Shown: positions 46,503 through 57,356, counted from the first letter of the stretch. The stretch: DNA of 64,000 nucleotides from Byssochlamys sp. IMV 00236 (GCA_001931875.2 MSJH02000807.1:62001-126000), one strand, 5' to 3'. The notes: generated from the letters alone by a model not told the origin. Made by a program: numbers and translations.

Positions 46503-47289
46503 CTAGATGCGTTTATGCTTCATCCTCTGCACAGACTCCTCGCGCTTAATATAGTACAAACATACTCCATAAGAACCGTCAACGACAAAGAAAACCGCCA
46601 AACACCACCATATGAGTGGACTATTAAGCCAAGAGAACGCCTCGTACCAGTAAAAGTATCGAAGCCAACCAAAAACAACAACGCATGCTGAACCTATGAA
46701 GCGAGAGAGCCTAGCGATAAATGTAGTTAGCTACCATTCATGGCTGGAGCCATATCCTAGACTAGACTCACCAAAGAGTATACGATGCGCCGCGCGAACT
46801 ATTCCGACAGAGTAACTGACAAAGGCCCCCGATGCTCAGCATCATTTGGCATAATGCTGCGCCCCATGAGATGGCAAGTGGATACCCGATCTCAGCAGCC
46901 AACGCAAGATGACCAGTAATGCATACTAGAATCCCGACGAAGAATACCAAAGGCATATTGCGCATCAGCAAAGGGGAGTGAGTCCATTCGTTAGGTGCGA
47001 ACCGCACCGCGGCATATATTATGGCGAAATTGATGGCCAGGCCTATGCCGCATGCACCCTTCTCAATGAGATCGTTGGAAGGGTAGATTAAGCCGTATAC
47101 TATCTCCCATGCGATGTTACAACAGAGAGGAAAAATTGCCATTGAGTATGTTCTGTCGTGGAAAGATTGATAGACCATGCCGACGTAATTGATGATCCAG
47201 CCTATGCCCATTCCTGCAACGAAGATATTGGAGAGCCATTCCACTTCGCGGTATTCAGGAGGTGCTTGAGAGACATCGAATCGGTTCAT
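46503..47289 (-). CDS. paxB-like: PaxB-type integral-membrane terpene cyclase
   Basis: Seven-helix membrane terpene cyclase that protonates the epoxide made by the monooxygenase and folds the prenyl chain into rings (PaxB, AtmB, and in meroterpenoid routes Pyr4, Trt1, AusL). Exons 46772-47289 and 46503-46710 give 241 residues, the typical length of about 240. The two acidic residues implicated in Pyr4 have counterparts: Glu62 in NIAWEIVYGLIYP and Asp217 in FFVVDGSYG. Other family parts are EWLSNIFVAGMGIGWIINY, SRGASYTLWLSRFIGS and EAFSWLNSPLIWWCLAVFF. The intron (61 nt, GTGAGT to CTAG) joins tg|g to make W173. The gene is divergent from the prenyltransferase gene with a 540-bp shared promoter region. 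Confidence 0.92.
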
Positions 47290-47829
47290 GATTGAGTCAA
47301 ATGGGCGACGGAGCTATTGAAGCGCTCTAGCGGGTATATTGGTGCCAAACAAACAATAAAATATAGATATTTGATATGTGAGACAGGAGAAGTCTGCTCG
47401 GTGATCGCAAATGAGGAGTTTTCGACAATATAGCTCTAACGATATTTCAGTCCCTTTGTGTGCTTGCCTCGAGGGTCAAATACCAACCCTTTAATTTTAA
47501 AGGTCAGATTTCGAGTAATATGCTGTGTATCAAAACATGCAGATCCAAGGTATGACAGGCACAGTCAATCGTGAAGAGTGAAGCTTTCTGGATACAAGCT
47601 GTTGTTCATTCTGTATGAAAAGAATTTTCCAACGGCAACTTGCATAATCCTAGGATCGAAGCGTTCGTTGTTCAAGGCTATATTGCACGTCGTACAGAAT
47701 GAGTCTTTGTGTAAGATGAAATAGACGAAGTTTCAGATACTGCATGTACTATAAGAACACGCCTTCGAGAACTCACAGTGTTCTATGCTTCAGCACAAAC
47801 ATTCATCTTAACCATATTATGAGTCAACG
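47290..47829. promoter_or_regulatory. Shared divergent promoter of cyclase and prenyltransferase genes
   Basis: 540-bp A/T-rich region between the two start codons. Near its middle lies CCTTTAA-TT-TTAAAGG (47488-47503), a perfect 7-bp inverted repeat with a 2-nt spacer. An out-of-frame ATG at 47818, just before the prenyltransferase start, opens an overlapping short frame that could reduce translation. Co-regulation is inferred from the layout. Confidence 0.45.
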
Positions 47830-49028
47830 ATGGATAAACTTCGTGATCCAAACTATACTCTGTTACCCTGGGGTGTTGTGTTTGGTACAATTATTATCTT
47901 CGGCATTCACACAGTCCTGGATCGCATGCCACCTATATGGTTGAATTCCAAGAGATCTTTAATCATCGGTCCAAGAAAACCGCAACGGATAACTTCTGAA
48001 GAATGTCCCTACGCTTACATTCGCCAGGCATATGGAAAGCATCACTGGGCACCATTCGTAAAGAAGCTTTCTCCAAACTTGGAAAAAGAGGATCCGGATA
48101 AATATGTCGGGGTTCTGGAGATTATGGATGCAATTCACCTGTGTTTAATGTTGGTCGACGATGTGAGAGCCCTTTTATGCTATAAACTTCCATCATCTCA
48201 TTGATGTCCAAGATTCTCGATGAACTAACCTTTCATTCATCATTATGCTATAGATATCGGACAATAGCAGCTACCGAAAAGGCAAACCGGCCGCCCATCG
48301 AATCTACGGTCGTTCCGAAACCGCCAATCGGGCATACTACAGAGTGACTGAAATCCTCAACATGACAGTTCAGCAGTTCCCAACCCTTGCGCCATTTCTC
48401 ATGCAGAATCTAGAAGACATTCTCCACGGACAAGACATGTCTCTGATCTGGCGGAGGGATGGTCTTTCCAGTCTTCCATCGCAGAAGGAGGAACGGCTAC
48501 AGGTATATCGAGAAATGGCATCCTTGAAGACGGGTAGTTTGTTTCGATTACTTGGCCAGCTCGTTCTTGAAGACCATTCTGCTGATAAGACAATGACTGC
48601 CATCGCGTGAGTTTAATATGTCTTCTCTCGTTTGACGATGACATGTGGGAATATTTCTGACTGACCATCTCTGCAGATGGTATTCCCAGCTACAAAATGA
48701 CTGCAAGAATGTCTACTCTTCGGATTACGCAAAAGCCAAAGGTGCCATTGCGGAAGATTTGCGTAACCAAGAGCTTTCATATCCGATTATACTGTCATTA
48801 AGTGCACCCAAAGGGGATTTGGTGGCTAAGGCATTGGAATGTGGTTCTGCACGGAATATCCGAATGGCCCTGCAGATTATCCAGAGCGATAATGTACGCG
48901 ATGCTTGTCTTACCGAGTTGAAAACTGTCGCTTCTTCAATCCATGATTGGTTAGCGCTCTGGGGAAGGAACGAGAAGATGAACCTTAAGAGCCAGATGGC
49001 ATCAAAAATTCAGGGATATTTTTGCTAA
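47830..49028 (+). CDS. paxC-like: PaxC-type prenyltransferase (indole-diterpene)
   Basis: Trans-prenyltransferase-fold enzyme of the PaxC/AtmC/LtmC group, which transfers a geranylgeranyl chain to indole-3-glycerol phosphate. Exons 47830-48162, 48254-48606 and 48677-49028 give 345 residues. The first aspartate-rich motif is intact (DDISD, residues 110-114, in [19 protein letters not shown]) and is split by intron 1. [17 protein letters not shown] and [16 protein letters not shown] follow. The second motif region reads [20 protein letters not shown] (about residues 236-255), where chain-elongating GGPP synthases have DDYLN; this substitution is typical of the PaxC group and argues against a GGPP synthase. 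An unusual feature is the hydrophobic N-terminal stretch [16 protein letters not shown], a possible membrane anchor. Confidence 0.88.
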
Positions 49029-50059
49029 GATCTAGATGCCGTGGGATGTCTTGTGGAACGATGTATAACATATAAAAATGACATGATGTGCTCAATAACA
49101 ATGCCATTCAGCTGAAATGGAAATAAATTAGGCCATCAAACGGAAACAATGTATCACAAAGAAAGACTATCACTTTGACTGCAACTAGTGTACAAAAGCC
49201 TTCGTTCCACAATTGATTCACAGCAGTTAATTATAATGCAGGCATTCCTTCGACAGCACTTACTACCGAGGGATATGTCGGCGCACAAAGATTCGTGCAT
49301 GTGATCTCTCATCTCATATCAACTGTTTGCATCAAGTTTCTTGACTGTTTCATTATCCCGATTACCTAGATCATAAGACAGAACTTACTGAATTGTTATG
49401 GATCTATTCCTTGTACGCTTAGGATATAAATATGAGATCCACCTCCCCCCGGATCTAGGGTCGAGCAAGCAACCTCCACCAGGAGGTTCAATCTATAGGA
49501 TGGCTTCCCTGCTATTTCGGACCGTCCCAGCTGATCAGTTAGGTGATCAAATTCTGGGCTAATCTATGGGTTATCAATTTGGTGGCTCTGAAAAGCAGTT
49601 GCTGCTGTATCGGAAAAGAATATATATACAAATCTGTTCCACAAGACACCAATAAGACGAGAAATCCCATCCATAACTTAAAGCGAAAGAAAAGCAAGCT
49701 GGAATATCCACGCACATAGCCCAATCAAATCTGCAATATTCTCCACGAAAAACCTCAACAGAATCACATCTCTTGGTAAGTTTACATTTATCCGGCCTAT
49801 CTAGGTACTCGGGAGGTCTTCCGGCACGGATAATTCGGGGAGTCAAGTCGCGACTCCGCTGCGGCTACTCGGCCGATCTCCGTAGCTGCGGAGGGGAAAG
49901 TTCACTCTGCGACGGGACATTCATTGGTATCATAACTTATCTTTCCCACTCTTGCTTCATATTGTACCATATCCTTCCTGCAGTCTTCATTATCATTATT
50001 TTATATTTCTGCAATCGCGACAGGAGCGCGAAAGTCCAGAGAAGGATATAATAGCAAAA
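49029..50059. other. Intergenic, right border of terpenoid cluster
   Basis: About 1.03 kb, A/T-rich on the left, then more balanced toward the FAHD1-like gene. No P450, GGPP synthase or transporter fragment is seen. Only short overlapping frames occur. Confidence 0.45.
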
Positions 50060-51026
50060 ATGGCAGCTTCTATCAGGGCCAATTGCAGGAAGGTGATGTG
50101 CATTGGGAGGAATTATGCGTACGTTCGATCCTTTTCTTGTCTTTATCTTCACCCTCACCCTCAATTGGAGCTCTGGAGCCATTGGCAATACTCCTAGATC
50201 GCAGATCGAGAGTCTCAATTGAACCTTCCCTCTCTCTCCTTGTTATCCGTCGCAATCAATCACTAACACCGAACCCACCCACCAGAGACCACGTCACCGA
50301 GCTGAACAACACACGTCCCAAGCAACCTTTCTTCTTCCTGAAGCCGCCATCGTCAATTCTCATCCCGGGTCAAGGACCAGTGCTGCGCCCCAAGGGCGTC
50401 AGCCTACACTATGAAGTCGAGCTGGGTCTCGTGATCGGAAAGACAGTTCGGGATCTGGATCCTGAGGATCATCAGGGCGCATTGGATGCTATCGATAGTG
50501 CGATTCCCCCCTCCCTAGGTTTTAAACATATTGCGAGGGCTCTTTTTGGTTCCCTATATTGTTTTTGCAAGGAGACTGATTGTTTTTGTGTGCTGTAGGC
50601 TATGTCCTTGCCATTGATATGACGGCTCGTAATGTTCAGGATGAGGCTAAGAAGAAGGGTCTCCCCTGGTCGATCGCCAAGGGCTTCGATACCTTCTTGC
50701 CTATCTCGGAGCGCATTCCTAAGTCTGCGATTCCCGATCCACATGACGCGTTGCTGCGTTTGAGCGTTGGCGACGAGGTGCGACAGTCGGATTCGACTGG
50801 ATTGATGCTGTTCCGTATTCCTCGTCAATTGGCAGACATTTCGCGGGTCATGACCCTGGAGCCTGGAGACTTGGTCCTGACGGGAACGCCCAAGGGGGTT
50901 GGACAAGTGAAGCCTGGCGACATCATGAGGGCCGCCATTGAGGTCAACGGGAAAGAGATTCCCGAGGGCAGAATCGAGGTCGAGGTGAAGGAGCGGGAAG
51001 GACGCTATGAATTTAAGGAGACCTGA
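50060..51026 (+). CDS. FAHD1-like acylpyruvate hydrolase/oxaloacetate decarboxylase
   Basis: Member of the fumarylacetoacetate hydrolase superfamily, small FAHD1 subgroup, which hydrolyses acylpyruvates or decarboxylates oxaloacetate, usually in mitochondria. Exons 50060-50118, 50286-50518 and 50599-51026 give 239 residues, near the family norm. The first exon holds CRKVMCIGRNYA and joins to DHVTELNN. Metal-binding acids lie in HYEVELGLVIGK, and the loop GYVLAIDMTARNVQDEAKKKGLPW, FLKPPSS and GDLVLTGTPKGVG are diagnostic. Donor 2 (GTTTTA) is weak but the join PPSL-GYVLAIDM fits the family exactly. It is transcribed away from the terpenoid cluster and is a housekeeping gene. Confidence 0.93.
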
Positions 51027-51172
51027 ATTATCCGAAATAGATGAGATGCTAAGTTGATCTTATGTATATACCAGAAGCAGGAGTTGCTACTAGTGTAAGT
51101 ATGAAAACCTTCACACGCTGAATTAATTGGTCAGGCTAGAGCCTCAGAGCATGTGTTTTACGATCATCTCCT

Positions 51173-52488
51173 TTACAGACCACTCTCGTCCGCTGGAACA
51201 AGAGATATACATCTTCGTTTTCTCCTTTTGACTTTGACTCCTTTACCGTCTCTCATCTTTTGTTTAGCCTCCGACGGTCTATTATCAAAGGCAACCGCTA
51301 TGTCATTTCGCTTTTCGGGCTCCTGCTGAATCGATATCTGCAAGCAGGATTCCCTGAGAATCTCCCATGTCCATCCTTTATCGTCTATTCTTTTCTCGAG
51401 AATCGCCTTCAGGTTCTTATCCACAAGGCCATCGAGGAACTTTTCAACTGCAATACTCTCTTGTTCGCGTCGAGGAAGCTGCATGCGAGCTTCCTCTGCA
51501 AAAGAAAGGTAGTCTACCAGGCTTCTCTTGTTCTGCTGGAAGGTCGATAATGTTTGCTTGGTATCTTCGTGTAGATGTTTGAACGGTTCCGCGGGATACT
51601 CAGGGGCCTGCTCTGCTGCCGTAAGAATAGAATGAGCCGAAGGCATGGAGTCAGGAACTAGAGTGGTATTATCTTCATCAAGCTGTTGTGGCGGCCTTTC
51701 CCGCGTGACACATGAAGTGGGAGAGCTGATGGGAGAGTTCTGGAATGCCTGGCATCGTTTCTCGCGGCCTGTATGTTCCAATTAACGAAGTTCATTCATC
51801 ATTGCCAAAACGAAAAAGAGTGATAACTGCTACCACCGATCCATACACGAGAGACATAGTTACATTCTTCCCGTCAAACTATGCAAGAGAACGAATAACA
51901 ATAAACCATCGATCTGACCTACATACCAGCCTTGACAATATCCAGAATTGCCCCAATGCGCAAATCGACTGCCTCAAACCGCAAATCTATTGTTGTGTGT
52001 TGCAACTCCAGCATTTCCTCAGCCTCTGTCAAAATATCTTTCTTCATATCCCGCAACACTGTGATCTCTTCCTTGATTCTATTGGTCCACTTTCGGTCCA
52101 TCACATCAAGTACGTCGTGGAGTCGTTCGTTATCACGTTCCAAATTCTCCATTCGTAATTTGGTCTCAGTGTTGGCTCGTTCCAGGGTTGCAAGCCGCTC
52201 TCGTAACGATCTATTATCGTCCAGCAGGCCTTTTGCGGTTGTATGGAGTTGTTCCACGCTGTTCCTTCCTGCAACTGCCGCCTCAACTGTAGAGGACACA
52301 AGGGTTGCTAGGTCGTCCATCTTGTCCGCTAGATGAGTATTTTCACGACGTATTTGATGGGCCCACAAGATGGAAGGGGGGCTGTTGTCCCTATCGACGT
52401 CTGTGTCCTGACGTGATGCCATGATGGAGGCGTTGCTTTGGAGGATTGGCGTTGAACGGGGCGAATTGAGAAGATGAGTTGTATCCAA
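51173..52488 (-). CDS. Coiled-coil protein with gag-like C-terminal half
   Basis: Predicted 385-residue protein from exons 51927-52488 and 51173-51768 (158-nt intron, GTATGT to ACAG; join KAG-REKRC). The N-terminal half is mainly coiled coil (ENTHLADKMDDLATLVSS, LRERLATLERANTETKLRME). The C-terminal half has the pattern of a retrotransposon capsid segment: FQQNKRSLVDYLSFAEEA, then LPRREQESIAVEKFLDGL and a GWTWE box, ending in a Lys/Arg-rich tail. There is no zinc knuckle, protease or reverse transcriptase next to it. The family is not named here; it could be a lone gag-derived host gene or a degraded element. Start codon is the first in the frame and is uncertain. Confidence 0.6.
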
Positions 52489-53423
52489 AGGGAGCGTGTT
52501 TCTGGCTGTAGTCTCAGAGGTCTGTCTGCAACATGCTCAATACGTAATAATTCAGGACTGTTGTGCGAGGCAGCAGTGGTGAACCATGGTGGAAGACTAT
52601 ACTTCAGCAACGGACCGCAGCTTGAGAATGCAACCTTGGTTAATTGATTAATTATGAAGTGAGAGACAGGAAATCTATACCGTGAAAAGAAAAAGTAAAG
52701 AACAGTCCAATCCTACCAGTATAGAGGGGGACAAGATGGAGGAAATCAACATAGGCGACATCCTGCTTCGAAAACGGCAGGAGCCAGTCCCGTGAAAGAA
52801 GGAGCGACCCTGCTCCAGGGCTGCCAGCCCATAGACTTCACCAGCTACAACCCGATTATGTTACACATGGAACAATTGAAAGGATAAATACGTGAAATTG
52901 AGTGGTTCTGAATGGGCATTTACCTCTATCTATTGCAATGAAAGCAGGTAGCAACCACCCGTGTCGTCATCATTCATTCGTTCGCCAAACTGCCTCGTCT
53001 GTTCATGGGAGAAGACATGAAAAAGCGCCCGAATGAACTAATCGCCTCTTTTGCTCCGGCTCCTCGATTAAGTACGACGGAAATGCTTAACCAAAGAAGC
53101 AGAGCCCAGAGAAAGCGAAGGAAAAGACATGCAGCTAAAAACCGTGAAATAGAGCGAATAAACACAAGCGAAGTAGGAAGATCCACACATGCAGTACAAA
53201 GGAAACAGATGGCGCTGGCAGACAACATGACGCACCGCGCAGCCCATCCTCAGCAGAAAAATTACATGCCGGACATAGGAAAGCCACTTTTGAATTTCTG
53301 CCACAGCCAGCAGCCACGAAGGTCACTGACTCCCCGTCGAGCTCCCCCCACGAGGGCCGAACTCATGAGTGTACTGCGACAGCCTCGGAAGGGAAAGCAA
53401 GATGTTTGAAATAGGAAAGGTGT
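52489..53423. other. Intergenic between coiled-coil gene and eIF4A 3' end
   Basis: 935 bp containing the promoter of the coiled-coil gene and the 3' untranslated part of eIF4A. A basic 134-codon plus-strand frame (53005-53409) lies antisense to the latter and is not called. Confidence 0.45.
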
Positions 53424-53677
53424 TTAGATGAGATCTGCATGCCATAGTTAGTATCTGGTTGAGAATGGCAGAGTAAAGGTCAGTTGAACTTACCAGCAAC
53501 GTTCATGGGCATCTCCTCGATCTGGGTGCTGTAGAACTGCTCGATCTCACGCATCATGCGGACATCGTCAGCGGTGACGAAGTTGATGGCAACACCCTTA
53601 CGACCGAAACGACCACCACGACCGATACGGTGGATGTAGTTCTCACGGTTGGCGGGAAGGTCGTAGTTGATGACCAG

Positions 53678-53709
<32 letters not shown>

Positions 53710-53866
53710 GAAGGTCAGTAGCGATCAGGACACGAGAAGATCCAGAGCGGAACTCCTTCATGATGACATCACGCTGGGCCTGCTCCATATCACCGTGCAT
53801 GGCGGAGACAGTGAAGTCACGGGCAGTGAGCTTGTCGGTGAGCCAGTCGACCTTCCGGCGGGTGTT

Positions 53867-53905
<39 letters not shown>

Positions 53906-54890
53906 CAAGTCGGAGAGGGTGTCGAGCTTCCACTCCTCCTTCTCGACGGCAATGTAGAACTGCTTGATACCCTCGAGGGTAAGCTCAGCCTTCTTGACCA
54001 GGATACGGACGGGGTCGCGCATGAACTTGGTGGTGACCTCGAGGACGTCCTGGGGCATAGTGGCGGACAGCAGGACGACCTGGGTCGACTGAGGCAGCAG
54101 CTGGAAGATGTCGTAGATCTGCTCGGTGAAACCACGAGAAAGCATCTCATCGGCCTCGTCGAGGACGAACATCTTCATGTGGTCGGTCTTGAGGACACGG
54201 CGCTGGATCATGTCGTGGACACGACCAGGGGTACCGACAACGACCTGGGGACCCTCCTGGAGAGCCTTCATGTCCTCACGGACGTTGGTACCGCCGATAC
54301 AGGCGTGGCACTCGATGCTCATGAAGTCACCGATGGCGACAACGACCTTCTGGATCTGCTGAGCAAGCTCACGAGTAGGGGCCAGAATGAGAGCCTGGCA
54401 AGCCTTGAGGTTCTGGTCGATCTTCTGGAGAGCGGAGATCGAGAAGGTAGCAGTCTTTCCGGTACCGGACTGGGCCTGGGCGATAACGTCGGATCCTGAG
54501 GCAGTCGTTAGAACACGTTCCTACCCCTCTCTTGTCAAAAGGATTTGTGTCGGGGAAACCTACCCTTGATGACGGGCATGATAGCACGCTGCTGGATAGC
54601 AGAGGGACGCTCGAAACCGTAGGCGTAGACACCACGGAGAAGCTCAGGCTTCAGGTTCATGGCGTCGAAGGAGTCGGTGACCTCATCGTAGTTGGACTCG
54701 ATCTGACCTGTGATCGCGCATCGCAGTCAGTCTCCTGTTTTCAAATTTTCTTCCATGGCGGTGCGATAACATGCTCTATCGCCACAGGCGCAAAGTGCGA
54801 AATGCGACCAGGAAAAACAAGAACAAGAAAAGGAAATATTGGGCACATACCTTCGGGGATTTCCTCGAGACCCTTGTCGTTGGAAGCCAT
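53424..54890 (-). CDS. tif1: ATP-dependent RNA helicase eIF4A
   Basis: DEAD-box translation initiation factor that unwinds mRNA leaders within eIF4F in the cytoplasm. Exons 54851-54890, 54564-54707, 53494-54495 and 53424-53434 give 398 residues, the normal length. Start [20 protein letters not shown] is typical. Motifs: [14 protein letters not shown] (Q), AQSGTGKT (I), PTRELA (Ia), TPGR (Ib), DEAD (II), SAT (III), RGID (V) and [13 protein letters not shown] (VI). The last exon is only 11 nt and adds the universal C-terminus DLI after EEMPMNVA; its acceptor has a perfect ACTAAC branch point. The strong codon bias keeps several other frames open, but these are shadows. Confidence 0.97.
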
Positions 54891-55594
54891 GATTGCGGTG
54901 TTGCAAAGAGGGGATCACAGGCGATGCGCTGTGATCGTGTTACGGCGGGGTTGGTTTGGAAAGTGAAAAAAAGTTGCGAGCCACAAACGATCCCTCAGGA
55001 TTTCGCAGCGGCTTCTGTGCGTCGAAGAAGAAGTCTGTGAAAACTAGAACCACGGCCCTCACAAACTGAGAGCACAAAGGGAATCTAGTAAGAGCGTTGT
55101 TGTTCAAACGGGGGTTTCAGTTGAAGATGGATGGAGGGAGAAGAAGAGGGAGGAGGAAGTGGTTTTTTACTGAAGCCATGAAATTTTCTATGCTTAGCGC
55201 CGTCTGCCGAACCGCCGCATCTGCCAGCGCTGCTCATGCCACAAGCCAAGCCAAGCCCCTCGTTGCCTTTTCGCCTCCTGCGCCTCTTGCCATCAGAATC
55301 TGTTCTTCTCGAGAAAACTTTTTAATCTGGTCTATCTGGCCCTCTGGTAAGCTGGTGTCTATTGGTTTCCAGAGTCTACAGCTGTGCCTCATCTCTCTGG
55401 CTCCGTGCAAAACCTGACTTGCTGTGTGTAGGTTTTGCATGCCCGCTGGACACCCAAACAGCCAATCAGCCCGGCGCAAGGTCCAGATATTGTTCGTTGA
55501 TGTTTAGGGCTTGAATCGGGCTCCAGACCGTCAACCTTCCAAACTCCAACTCTCCCCAGAGGGGGTAAGCGGGGAAAGGAAAACACAAAAGGCC
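54891..55594. other. Divergent promoter of eIF4A and the F-box/JmjC gene
   Basis: About 700 bp. The eIF4A side is A/C/T-rich, consistent with a strong promoter and leader. In-frame upstream ATG at 55511 for the F-box gene lies here. Confidence 0.45.
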
Positions 55595-57356
55595 ATGACA
55601 GTCTGTGTGTCTCTCCCCGGCCACGCAGGCCAGGACGAGCTCGAGCTCTCTTCGTCCTATATCACTAATGGCAATCAGCTCGTCGGCGCATCTTTGACCA
55701 GCCGTGATGCAATTCCCTGTCATCCGCTCGGAGTGAAGCCGAGTGGCAATGGTCTCACGGCCACATGGGACTTGCGGACAGCCATCGGGACATTCAACAT
55801 ATTGCCGGATGAGATACTCCTCATGCTGCTGGAGTATCTCGACAGCGCCAGTTTATTGAACATAGGTCGTACTTGTAAAGCCCTGTATGCTTTCACCCGG
55901 TCTGAAGACCTGTGGAAGACGCTTTTTGTTCGGTAAGTTTTCCTAGTGGTTAGTGCACTGTTCGCCTTCGATCTACGAGTTTCTACTTTCATGCAACAAC
56001 AACAATATACTACCCACATTTGGTTGAGAATAGCATGTCCTTCTTGCCATGCCATCTGACTACAGTATCGATTTCTTGGATATTTGTTTTTTGTTTAGGA
56101 TATTTGATATATTTCATGCGTTGGAACTTCCCATCTACAAAAGTAGTAATACATACTGAAGGACATCCAGGGCTTCTCCAAAGACGTTTTCTTGGCAAGG
56201 GACATGGCGTTCCACTTATCTAAACCTCACTCCGTCCCAAGTCCCAACAATAGACTGCTCCCAGCTCTTTTCTGATACCCTACATCGCCCGTTTTATTGT
56301 GCACATATCTCGCTGGATCCGTATGTGAATAATATTCCAGCACGGAACCAGATCACTCGACTCCCGGACTTGTCTCCTGAAGAATTCCAGCAATCATGGA
56401 CGAATCGACCTTTCATTCTAACTGACCCGGTGAAACAGTGGCCCGTGTTCAAAGACTGGTCTACGGAGGCTCTACTGTCCAAATATGGAGACACGGAGTT
56501 CCGAGCAGAGGCCGTCGACTGGCCATTCAAGACTTACGTTGACTATATGAAGAACAACGAGGATGAAAGTCCACTATATCTCTTCGACCGCAGCTTCATC
56601 TCCAAGATGGGTCTGAAGGTCGGCCAGCCTGATGTAGAGCCAGACGCAGCATACTGGCCGCCACCGTGCTTTGGAGAAGATTTCTTTTCAGTCCTGGGAC
56701 GTGACCGTCCGGACAGTGCATGGCTAATCGTCGGACCTGAACGATCAGGGAGCACGTTCCACAAGGACCCCAACGCCACCAGTGCATGGAACGCCGTGAT
56801 CCGCGGTTCCAAATATTGGATTATGTTCCCCTCTTCGTCGACTTTGCCGCCTCCGCCAGGAGTCTATGTCTCCGCAGACCAGAGCGAGGTGACATCGCCA
56901 CTGAGTATCGCGGAGTGGCTCCTCGGTTTCCACGCTGAAGCCCGTCGAACTGCAGGCTGTATCGAGGGAATATGTGGCGAAGGAGAAATCCTCCACGTCC
57001 CTTCAGGCTGGTGGCATCTGGTTGTCAACATCGAACCTTCTATCGCCATCACACAGAACTTCATCCCGCGCTCACACCTGAGCGCTGCTCTGGACTTCCT
57101 CAGTAACAAAGCAGACCAGGTGTCTGGGTTTAGAAAAGACGTGGATGACCCCTACGGCCGTTTCGTGGAAAAGATGAAGGAAGCGCATCCGGAGCTCTTG
57201 GAGCGAGCGATGCAGGACCTAGAGAAGGGGAAAGAGGGCAAGAAGAGGAAATGGGATGAAATCGTCCACGGAAAGGTCGATGAAGCTGAAGAGGGAGAAG
57301 CCGGTGGATTCAGCTTTGGATTTGGAGATGATGGAAGTGACGTAGAAGTTCCTTGA
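55595..57356 (+). CDS. F-box and JmjC domain protein (JMJD6-like oxygenase)
   Basis: Fusion of an F-box and a JmjC Fe(II)/2-oxoglutarate oxygenase, 507 residues. Exons 55595-55932 and 56171-57356; the 238-nt intron is long for this genome, but the join VR-ASPKTFSWQGTWRSTYL keeps the expected region and the alternative acceptor at the GTTTAG near 56099 runs into a stop. The F-box is FNILPDEILLMLLEYLDSAS (about residues 67-105). The JmjC core has iron ligands His310 and Asp312 in STFHKDPNATSAW and His395 in PSGWWHLVVN. LDPYVNNIPARNQITRLP links the two. The C-terminus is acidic. An in-frame ATG at 55511 would add 28 residues. It could modify proteins (lysyl hydroxylation) or act as an SCF adaptor; the target is unknown. 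Confidence 0.88.

Noticed and set aside
44171..47289. Monooxygenase and cyclase as part of a meroterpenoid (aus/trt) cluster
   Set aside because: No polyketide synthase or UbiA-type prenyltransferase is present; the partner is a soluble-fold PaxC-type enzyme.
47830..49028. Prenyltransferase as an ordinary GGPP synthase
   Set aside because: The second aspartate motif is replaced by NDCKN and flanking sequence is PaxC-like; context with PaxM/PaxB also supports indole prenylation.
53005..53409. 134-codon basic open frame antisense to the eIF4A 3' region
   Set aside because: Best explained by pyrimidine-rich 3' untranslated sequence of eIF4A on the other strand.
53630..54499. 289-codon plus-strand open frame within eIF4A
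   Set aside because: Antisense shadow created by the strong codon bias of eIF4A; Asp/Leu/Gly/Val-rich nonsense.
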